From NCBI GenBank assembly GCA_964519015.1, contig CAZFHZ010000100.1, positions 1 to 11,706 on the forward strand: a DNA stretch of 11,706 nt, given 5' to 3'. Of this stretch, positions 6,614 through 11,706 are shown one piece after another (the stretch's first letter is position 1; each line of letters opens with the position of its first letter). The stretch is from CAZFHZ01 sp964519015. Its GTDB lineage: Bacteria > Blakebacterota > Blakebacteria > Blakebacterales > CAYUVJ01. A program made the translations under genes and the position numbers. The notes under the pieces are model-generated. The model was not told the DNA's origin. It was given only the letters and a program-made list of their open reading frames with translations, and made no database searches.

Positions 6614-7636
6614 ATGAGCGAAGAGGACGAACGCACCGGACCCCCCTCCCCCGGTCCGGTGCGCCGCATCCTCCGGTGGCTGCTGTTCGCCCTCCCCCTC
6701 CTCTTCCTGCTCTGGTTTGTGGTCGCGATTATGGCCCCCGCTCTCCGCGACCCGGTGCGTTTCTTCGAGGCGCGCCGGTCGGCCCGGTTCGAGGTCACTT
6801 TCGGGGAAGCGGAGGCGCGGGGGGAGGCGCTCGTGCAGCCGCTGCGCGTCTCCGGTTTCCGTCGCTCCTCGGGGGAGACACCCGAAGTGGCCTTCGACGG
6901 CTACTGGTCGCGCCCGACCGGGTCGGAGCAGCCCGGCCTGGCCGTGGTCGTGCTGGGGGGGATCCGCACCGGCCGCGAGGTCATGCGCCTGATCAGCGCC
7001 CGCCCCGGGACCGCCCGGCTGGGCGTCTTCCTCACCCTCGATTACCCCTACAACGGCCCCCGCTCCTTCCGCGGGCTGGAGATGCTCCCCTGGATCCCGC
7101 GGGTGCGCGAGGCCCTCTTCGACGGGGTGGAGGCGGTGCGGCTGGCGGTCGACTTCCTGCTCACCCGTCCCGAGGTGGACCCGGAACGGATCGTGCTGCT
7201 GGGAGGCTCGCTCGGGGCCTTCTACATGGTGGATGCCGGCGCCCTCGACCACCGGCCGGCGGCGGTGATCGCCGTCATGGGAGGGGGCCGCCTGACCTCC
7301 CTCTTCGAGGTCAATCTGCGCAGCGGGGGCTACGTGGGCACCCCTCTCCTCTCGGTGCCGGTGGCCGCACTCCTCGGCCTGCTGGTCCGGCCCCTGGAGC
7401 CGACCCGGCTGGCCCCCCTCATCAGTCCGGTCCCCTACGTGCAGATCAGCGCCACCGGGGATGAGCGCATCCCCGAGTCGAACGCGCGCGCCCTCTTCGA
7501 GGCGGCCCGGGAGCCGAAGCGGCTGGTCTGGATGGAATCGGCCCACGTCCTCCCGGGGCGGGAGGAGGTCATCGAGGAGATGATCGCGCGCGCCCTGGTC
7601 GAGTTGCGCACCCTGGGACTGCTCCCCCCTGACTGA
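6614..7636 (+). CDS. Membrane-anchored alpha/beta hydrolase of unknown substrate
   Basis: The 340-residue product has a short cytoplasmic-looking N-terminus, one strong hydrophobic helix at about 19-40, then an alpha/beta-hydrolase domain. Ser199 in GGSLGA (197-202), Asp283 in TGDERIP and His311 in SAHVLPG form a complete predicted triad in the right order. VVVLGGIRTG near 111-120 fits the oxyanion strand-loop. The substrate is not evident. The gene starts 7 bases after the sdhB stop, with GGGGTGA at 6600-6606 as ribosome-binding site, so it is probably the last cistron of the sdh operon. It converges with citrate synthase across only 27 bases, in which I see no clear terminator. No known role in the succinate dehydrogenase complex is implied by the family. 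Confidence 0.8.
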   Translation: MSEEDERTGPPSPGPVRRILRWLLFALPLLFLLWFVVAIMAPALRDPVRFFEARRSARFEVTFGEAEARGEALVQPLRVSGFRRSSGETPEVAFDGYWSRPTGSEQPGLAVVVLGGIRTGREVMRLISARPGTARLGVFLTLDYPYNGPRSFRGLEMLPWIPRVREALFDGVEAVRLAVDFLLTRPEVDPERIVLLGGSLGAFYMVDAGALDHRPAAVIAVMGGGRLTSLFEVNLRSGGYVGTPLLSVPVAALLGLLVRPLEPTRLAPLISPVPYVQISATGDERIPESNARALFEAAREPKRLVWMESAHVLPGREEVIEEMIARALVELRTLGLLPPD

Positions 7637-7663
7637 GGCTGCTCCGTCTTCCGCTGTGCCGGC

Positions 7664-8962
7664 TCAGTCCCCCGGGGTGAGGGCGATCTCGGTGGCCGCC
7701 ATGCATGTGCTCACCCATTCCAGCGTCACCGAGCGCGGCCCGGCCGGGGGCGTGCCGACCGCCCGGCAGAGCACCAGGTGGGCGATCAATCCCATCGCGC
7801 GGCTGGTGCCCATCAGCACCGGGTAGAAGTCGGGGTCGTTCAACCCGAAGTGATGGAGCATGCAGCCGGCCGCCGCGTCCACCGTCGGCCAGCGCCGCAC
7901 CGGCTGCCCCGCCTCCCGCAGCACCTCGGGGATGACCCGGCTCCCGACATCCATGGTCTTGAAGAGCGTATCGCCGGGGCAGTTCTTCTTCCCGTAGGCG
8001 TGCATCACGGTGAAGCGGGGGTCGACGACCTCGAGCACCGGGTGCCCGTAGCCGGGGATGCGACCCTGCTCGGCCAGCCACTCCCGGGCGAAGGATTTCA
8101 TTTGAGTCGCGGTGGGGGGGCCCCCAAAGCGGGCGTGGGCGAACAGGTGGAAGCGGGTCGCCTCGGCGCTCTCCCGTCCGTGCAGGGGCGCGGCCAGCCC
8201 GCACAGGCCGGCCGCCACCGCGAAGTAGGGGTCGGCCAGTCCCGACCCGACCACGTGGGCGGTGAAGGCGCTCAAGTCCCCCCCCTCGTGGTCGGCGTGC
8301 AGAACCAGGTAGCGCCGCAGCATGGCCATGAAGGCCTCGCTGCGCAGCCCCATCATCCGCACCAGGCCGGCCGTCCAGTCGGGAGTGAAGCGGGCTCCGC
8401 GCGGTTTGCCGTCGGCGTACTTCTTCCGGTAGATCAGTCCGACCAGCGCCGGCAGGCGCGCCATCAGGTCGAGACCGTCCTCCAGGGCGGCCTCCCACTG
8501 CTCCTCGGGGACCAGCCCCGCCTCCAGGCGGCGGCGGAAGACCGAGCCCTCCTCCATGGCCAGCAGCCCGCTCACCATCAGGTTCATCGCCGGGGCCTTC
8601 TTGGGCAGCGCCGAGACCGCGCGCACCACGTGCGGCGGCAAGCCGGCCCGTCCCTGCAGTTCCTTGAGCAGGCCCTCCCGCTCCTTCCGGGAAGGGAGCA
8701 GGCCGGTCACCAGGAGCCAGAAGACTTCCTCGGGCAGGCGGTCCTTCAGTTCGGCGATCGGGATGCCCCGGATCGAAAGACCGGTCTTCGGGTCGACGCA
8801 GGAGGTGCTGCAGACCAGGGCGCGCACGCCCTGCAGGCCGCCGAAGACCTGCTTGACCGTGATCTCGGAGATCACCTGCTCGCCATGCTCGCGCACGAGC
8901 TCGGTGATGCGGGCGCGCAGCCCGGGGATCTGTCCGGCGAGGACGTCCTTCAACGCTGGCAT
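7664..8962 (-). CDS. gltA: Citrate synthase, eukaryote-like Si type
   Basis: It condenses acetyl-CoA with oxaloacetate to citrate, the entry step of the TCA cycle, in the cytoplasm. Numbered from the GTG at 8968 (434 residues), the catalytic residues are His263 (PLHGRES), His309 (GYGHPVL) and Asp364 (TVDAAAG). Arg390 in MGTSRAMG is a substrate or CoA-binding candidate. HADHEGGDLSAFTAHVVGS at about 224-242 and the GLADPYFA block resemble mitochondrial-type enzymes more than E. coli GltA. Two starts exist. GGGAG sits only 2 bases before GTG 8968 but 8 bases before ATG 8962, so I prefer 8962 (432 residues). The gene is co-directional with the RiPP genes upstream, with about 90 bases between, and probably has its own promoter. 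Confidence 0.94.
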   Translation of the reverse strand: MPALKDVLAGQIPGLRARITELVREHGEQVISEITVKQVFGGLQGVRALVCSTSCVDPKTGLSIRGIPIAELKDRLPEEVFWLLVTGLLPSRKEREGLLKELQGRAGLPPHVVRAVSALPKKAPAMNLMVSGLLAMEEGSVFRRRLEAGLVPEEQWEAALEDGLDLMARLPALVGLIYRKKYADGKPRGARFTPDWTAGLVRMMGLRSEAFMAMLRRYLVLHADHEGGDLSAFTAHVVGSGLADPYFAVAAGLCGLAAPLHGRESAEATRFHLFAHARFGGPPTATQMKSFAREWLAEQGRIPGYGHPVLEVVDPRFTVMHAYGKKNCPGDTLFKTMDVGSRVIPEVLREAGQPVRRWPTVDAAAGCMLHHFGLNDPDFYPVLMGTSRAMGLIAHLVLCRAVGTPPAGPRSVTLEWVSTCMAATEIALTPGD

Positions 8963-9010
8963 GGACACGTCTCCCGTCTCAAGGGACCGATGCGACCTAC
9001 CGGCCGAACC

Positions 9011-9040
9011 ATCCTAGCAGGGGAGCAGCGGCGCCGCCAG
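9011..9040 (-). promoter_or_regulatory. Candidate promoter for citrate synthase
   Basis: On the minus strand TGC-TAGGAT (hexamer at 9011-9016) forms an extended -10 element. CTGGCG (9035-9040) lies 18 bases upstream as a poor -35. Transcription would start close to 9004, about 40 bases before the ATG. The palindrome GCGGCGCCGC (9028-9037) covers the -35/spacer region. This would let citrate synthase be expressed independently of the RiPP genes. Confidence 0.3.
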
Positions 9041-9052
9041 CGGGTCCACCGC

Positions 9053-10147
9053 TCACCGGCGGCGCAGGTGCATCAGGCCTCGCAGCGCCATCCGGGCGAA
9101 GTAGGACCAGCGACCCAGGTAGGCGGCCGGGAGCTGCCGGCGGCGGCTCAGTCCGTACTGGAGCCGCATGAAGGTGGGGGTGGGCACCAGCAGCGCGAAG
9201 AGGTAGCGCGAGCGTCGCCGGAGGCCGCGCAGGGTGAACCAGACAGCCAGGCTCTCCCGCCCGTCCACATCGGGGGCGGCGGCCAGCAGCCGCACCAGGC
9301 GCCCCTCCCGGGAATCGTCCGGTTCGTCCGGCAGCTCTTCCAGCCAGCCCTCCGGCAGCGGGGTTCCGAAGCTCGCCCGCACCGGCTCCAGCGCCCGGCG
9401 CAGGAAAAAGGCCTGTCCGCTTCCCCGGGCGGTCTCCCTCAACCGCTCCCAGTCGAGTCCCGGGCCGGTCAGGCGCACGTAGCGGTCGAGTTCAAGGTCC
9501 CAGAGCAGGGGTGCGGCCGGGCCGTGATGGACCCGGTGGAGGCAGAGGTGGAGCAGCTCGTCGTCCGCGGCGAGCCGGTGCACCGGGGCCCCGAACGTCT
9601 CCGCCGGGGTGGTCCGCGCCCAGACCGGCGCCATGTCGAGCCGCTCCAGGAAGGGGGGGTAGGCCAGGCTCCAGTGGGGCTCGATGATCACCCAACCGAG
9701 CCGGTTGCGGAAGAACTTGGCCGTGTAGTAGAAGTCGCGGGCGAAGCCGGGTCGCCGGTCCATCGATGCATATCCGAGCGCGCCGAGCGCGAAGGTGACC
9801 GCGGGCAGCTCCTCCGGCCGGATGAGCAGGTCGAGGTCGCCGCTCGGACGCAGGGTGGGATCGCCGTGGAGCCGCAGCGAGAGGTCGGGTCCCCGCAGCA
9901 GGCCGGCAGTTACCCCGGCCCCATCCAGCGCGTTCAGCACCGCGGCCAGCTCATCGGTCAGCAGCAGGTTCCGGGCGGTCACCGCGGCCGCCTCCGCTTC
10001 CAGGAGTCGGCGGAAATCCCCCTCGGCCGAACCCTCCTGGTGCAGGAGGGCGGTCAGGCCCTCCGCCCGGACCACCTCGAGCAGCGCGACCGGCTCGTCG
10101 GAGCCCGCCCGCTCCCGCACCCGTTCGATCAGGGAGGGCGCGCTCAT
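9053..10147 (-). CDS. Nucleotidyltransferase-family protein (PF14907-like) of the lasso RiPP locus
   Basis: The 364-residue protein has the minimal nucleotidyltransferase signature. LLRGPDLSLRL at 83-93 precedes the metal-binding SGDLDLLI with Asp104 and Asp106, and IIEPHWSL at 154-161 supplies a third acidic candidate (Glu156). The His-rich DELLHLCLHRVHHG at 196-209 and the C-terminal TFMRLQYGLSRRRQLP region fit the uncharacterised nucleotidyltransferase family PF14907. Such proteins recur next to HPr-kinase-like proteins in lasso-peptide clusters such as paeninodin and pseudomycoidin, where they are considered tailoring enzymes. Its ATG overlaps the kinase stop by 4 bases (ATGA), so the two are translationally coupled and probably act in sequence. 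The transferred group is unknown. Confidence 0.8.
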   Translation of the reverse strand: MSAPSLIERVRERAGSDEPVALLEVVRAEGLTALLHQEGSAEGDFRRLLEAEAAAVTARNLLLTDELAAVLNALDGAGVTAGLLRGPDLSLRLHGDPTLRPSGDLDLLIRPEELPAVTFALGALGYASMDRRPGFARDFYYTAKFFRNRLGWVIIEPHWSLAYPPFLERLDMAPVWARTTPAETFGAPVHRLAADDELLHLCLHRVHHGPAAPLLWDLELDRYVRLTGPGLDWERLRETARGSGQAFFLRRALEPVRASFGTPLPEGWLEELPDEPDDSREGRLVRLLAAAPDVDGRESLAVWFTLRGLRRRSRYLFALLVPTPTFMRLQYGLSRRRQLPAAYLGRWSYFARMALRGLMHLRRR

Positions 10148-11091
10148 CCGGCGAGAATTTCGAGTACAGCCCTCCGCACCTCGGGGAGCCGGTCGAGATC
10201 GCGCGGGTAGCGCAGTCCGAAGACAGGCAGGGCTTCGGCCAGGTCGGCGGCGGTGGTGAACTGCCGCCGGAGCCGTTCCGGAGGGGTGAGCAGGTCATTA
10301 AAGGTCCAGCGGGTCAGCTCCATGAAGGCCTCCCGGGGATCCAGCCGGGTCACGGCCACCTCCGGGGCAGGTTCCGCCTCATCGTCCAGCACGAAGAGGG
10401 CGGCCAGCGGGACCGGCCCGCCGCTGGAGGAGCATTGCTCCGGCGCCAGGGCCAGCACCTGTTTCTCTACGTCCGGATTCATGCGGGTTCCGGGGTCGGT
10501 GCGCCCCAGCACCCGGGCGGCCACCTCCGGGTAGAGCTTGAGGCGCATCGGACCGGGGAAGGCGACGAAGCCCTCCCCCCGTTGCGCCGTCACCAGCAAG
10601 TCGTCGGTCAGCAGCCGGTGGCCGGCGACCAGGAAGGCGGCGGCCAGGGTCGATTTACCCGCTCCTGTATCCCCCAGGAAGGCAATCCCCCCGGCCGGGC
10701 CGGTCACGGCGGTGGCGTGGAGGGGTTCGATCCCCTGCCGCAGCAGGGCGAAGGAGAGTACCTGCCCGAGCAGGTAGGTCCGGAAGGATTCCTCGAGGGC
10801 CCCCTCGAGCGGTCGGGCCACCACCTGCTCTCCGTCGGGCGTCACCACGAACTCGAAGAGACCGCTCCAGCGCAGGTAGTCACTCCCGTCCGGCAGCCGG
10901 CGGCAGAGGAACCAATCCGCGCAGGCTTCATCCACCGGGGCGCCGGCGATGCGTAAGGCGTCCCGGTCGACCTCCCTGAAGCGGACCGCAGCCAGGGGTG
11001 GCCCGTCGGGAAGAAAGCCCTCAAGGGGCATTTCGCTCTGGAGGTCACAGCCGTAGAGACGGATCGGATCAGGTCTTCTTACCACTGGCAC
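10144..11091 (-). CDS. HPr-kinase-like RiPP tailoring kinase
   Basis: Starting at GTG 11091 the product has 315 residues. The conserved N-terminal block IRLYGCDLQSEMPLEGF lies at about 11-27. PLHATAV holds His125, the P-loop GDTGAGKST spans 140-148 (Lys146, Ser147), and LLTDDLLV holds Asp163/Asp164. These belong to the HprK-like kinase fold, but the N-terminal sensor domain of true HprK is absent. In lasso clusters (paeninodin PadeK, pseudomycoidin PsmK) such proteins phosphorylate the precursor or lasso peptide on a C-terminal Ser; here the analogous role is inferred. The open frame extends upstream to 11403, but that extension covers the precursor gene and part of B2. GTG 11085 is an alternative start. 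Both overlap the precursor's 3' end; GGAGGG at 11105-11110 is the likely ribosome-binding site. Confidence 0.8.
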   Translation of the reverse strand: MPVVRRPDPIRLYGCDLQSEMPLEGFLPDGPPLAAVRFREVDRDALRIAGAPVDEACADWFLCRRLPDGSDYLRWSGLFEFVVTPDGEQVVARPLEGALEESFRTYLLGQVLSFALLRQGIEPLHATAVTGPAGGIAFLGDTGAGKSTLAAAFLVAGHRLLTDDLLVTAQRGEGFVAFPGPMRLKLYPEVAARVLGRTDPGTRMNPDVEKQVLALAPEQCSSSGGPVPLAALFVLDDEAEPAPEVAVTRLDPREAFMELTRWTFNDLLTPPERLRRQFTTAADLAEALPVFGLRYPRDLDRLPEVRRAVLEILAG

Positions 11092-11221
11092 GGGTTTGGG
11101 GCTTCCCTCCGCCGTCGTTGGATTTTCCTCTCTTCGCCCGGGTGAGATCGCGCAGTTCTCCGAAGCGGGTGAGTCGGGGCGCCCGGTACGGTGCTCGGGT
11201 ATGCTCACGATCCCAGTCCAT
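11069..11221 (-). CDS. Lasso-type RiPP precursor peptide (50 residues)
   Basis: The peptide runs from ATG 11221 to TGA 11069. An in-frame TGA at 11228-11230 leaves no earlier start. Its leader segment YRAPRLTRFGELRDLTR (12-28) matches lasso leaders residue for residue in spacing: Tyr, Pro at +3, Leu at +5, Gly at +9, Thr at +15, then one residue before the cut. That predicts cleavage after Arg28. The core would be ring part AKRGKSND (29-36) followed by tail GGGKPQTRASGKKT (37-50), with Asp at core position 8 for an isopeptide bond to Ala1. It lies between B2 and the kinase, as a precursor should. Codon use is less GC-biased than its neighbours (33 of 50 third positions are G/C). A lasso leader is well supported; a threaded product is not proven. 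Confidence 0.85.
   Translation of the reverse strand: MDWDREHTRAPYRAPRLTRFGELRDLTRAKRGKSNDGGGKPQTRASGKKT
11105..11110 (-). promoter_or_regulatory. Ribosome-binding site of the kinase gene inside the precursor core codons
   Basis: GGAGGG on the minus strand lies 13 bases before GTG 11091 and is the only strong Shine-Dalgarno match near the conserved start of the kinase. The same bases encode Gly38-Gly39 of the precursor, within the Gly-Gly-Gly that follows the ring Asp. Spacing is longer than ideal, so this is tentative. Confidence 0.4.
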
Positions 11222-11268
11222 GGTCGTTCATCCTCTCCGGCGGACAGATCCTGATAAGGGCTTGTCGT

Positions 11269-11274
11269 ATTATA
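11269..11274 (-). promoter_or_regulatory. Consensus -10 box upstream of the precursor gene
   Basis: TATAAT is a perfect -10 hexamer in an AT-rich patch of otherwise GC-rich DNA, in the 81-base gap between the B2 stop and the precursor start. Transcription from it would begin about 40 bases before the precursor ATG. The -35 region at 16-18 base spacing is poor, so an activator or alternative recognition would be needed. A separate promoter would give extra precursor mRNA relative to the enzymes. Confidence 0.35.
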
Positions 11275-11302
11275 CATCTCTTTGTCACCGGACTGGAGAG
11301 TA

Positions 11303-11706
11303 TCAGCGACCGGTATCGCCGGCCGGTTCCAGCGGCCGGTAGTCGGTCCCGGGGGGCATGGGGGTGAGGGGCCGGCCGCCGGACTCCAACCAGGCGTGGG
11401 CATGGAGCGCCCGCCCCTCCATCTGCACCCCGATCTGGAGCCGAGTGGCCACCCCCTGGCCGGCCAGCAGGCGGGCGGCGGCCAGGGCGTGGATCAGGCA
11501 GGTGGCCCGGGGCAGCGTGTAGCGGCCGGCCACTTCGGTCAGCCAGACGATCCGGGCGATCTGCTCCGGAGTGGGGGCCGGCCGGCCGGCCCGGAGCCTG
11601 GCCCGCTGCTCGATCCCCGCCCACAACCGCGGGAGGGGGACCCAGCCCAACTGCGGCCGGAGGAGAGTCGATTCCAGCCAGGCCTGCAGCAGCAGGAGCG
11701 GGTCGC
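11303..11706 (-). CDS. Lasso peptide B2 leader peptidase (transglutaminase-like, PF13471-like), 5' end outside window
   Basis: The frame is open from the window edge to the TGA at 11303, giving 133 complete codons of the C-terminal part. The edge begins DPLLLLQAWLESTLL, the hydrophobic N-terminal helix typical of B2 proteins. The papain/transglutaminase-like core follows: TLPRATCLIHALAAARLL with the nucleophile Cys (codon 11498-11500), then LQIGV and HAHAWLESGGRPL with the catalytic His (codon 11396-11398). The acid residue is less clear; Asp in GTDYRPLEP is one candidate. B2 proteins remove the leader after the penultimate Thr while B1 presents it. Whether this B2 is free or fused to a B1 domain cannot be seen. 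It is the first gene of the locus in the window, 81 bases before the precursor. Confidence 0.85.
   Translation of the reverse strand, partial: DPLLLLQAWLESTLLRPQLGWVPLPRLWAGIEQRARLRAGRPAPTPEQIARIVWLTEVAGRYTLPRATCLIHALAAARLLAGQGVATRLQIGVQMEGRALHAHAWLESGGRPLTPMPPGTDYRPLEPAGDTGR

Noticed and set aside
7778..10210. 810-codon plus-strand open frame across citrate synthase and nucleotidyltransferase
   Set aside because: It is long only because of GC-rich antisense codons. The product is repetitive Gln/Gly/His/Arg-rich sequence, and it crosses two well-supported minus-strand genes.
11069..11221. Ring starting at Gly32 of the precursor
   Set aside because: Starting the core at the first Gly (Gly32) would put Asp36 at position 5, too short for a known 7-9 residue lasso ring, and would break the conserved Thr-to-cut spacing.
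11092..11403. N-terminal extension of the kinase (starts at 11403 or ATG 11277)
   Set aside because: The extension is low-complexity, rich in Pro/Gly/Ser and not like the kinase family. It lies over the B2 3' end and the whole precursor gene. The conserved kinase block begins only near 11060, so a GTG at 11091 or 11085 fits better.
11205..11624. Minus-strand open frame ending MNDHGLGS
   Set aside because: It is an out-of-frame shadow of B2. Its last ATG only encodes eight residues.
1..11706. CRISPR arrays, tRNA/rRNA genes, insertion sequences
   Set aside because: No regularly spaced repeats, cloverleaf-like segments, transposase or terminal inverted repeats were recognised by reading both strands.

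Overview
The window is high-GC bacterial DNA (about 70% G+C by eye), with one clearly AT-richer island near the left end (about 64-1130). The genes are densely packed and codons mostly end in G or C. The phylum cannot be fixed from the sequence alone. A eukaryote-like citrate synthase, an sdhA-C-D-B gene order, PD40 propeller proteins and a lasso-type RiPP locus together fit an uncultured or environmental Gram-negative lineage (for example Gemmatimonadota- or Acidobacteriota-like), but this is a low-confidence guess.

Left part (1-3015): the last 20 codons of a plus-strand gene lead into the AT-rich island. The island holds one minus-strand gene for an anchored six-bladed PD40/TolB-like beta-propeller. 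A gene-free stretch of about 360 bases with a plausible sigma70-type promoter follows, then a plus-strand gene for a secreted alpha/beta-hydrolase esterase.

Middle part (3016-8962): a compact sdhA-sdhC-sdhD-sdhB operon encodes a complete succinate dehydrogenase/fumarate reductase (covalent-FAD flavoprotein, two three-helix cytochrome b-type anchors, three-cluster iron-sulfur subunit). A membrane-anchored alpha/beta hydrolase gene sits 7 bases behind it. Citrate synthase lies convergently on the minus strand, so two TCA-cycle enzymes are side by side. A CRP-like inverted repeat and a 10-bp palindrome lie upstream of sdhA.

Right part (9053-11706, all minus strand, read right to left): part of a lasso-peptide-type RiPP locus. 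In order of transcription it contains a B2 leader peptidase (cut by the window edge), a 50-residue precursor peptide, an HPr-kinase-like kinase and a PF14907-type nucleotidyltransferase. The precursor is very easy to miss. It lies in a different frame inside the 5' extension of the kinase reading frame, but its leader has the canonical lasso spacing Y-x2-P-x-L-x3-G-x5-T-x. The predicted core starts with Ala and has Asp at position 8, allowing an eight-residue ring. It is strongly basic, with no aromatic or large aliphatic residues, which is unusual for a threaded lasso. The kinase and nucleotidyltransferase suggest tailoring by phosphorylation and a further group transfer. The cyclase (C), RRE protein (B1) and exporter would have to lie beyond the right edge. 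This locus is the most interesting part of the window.
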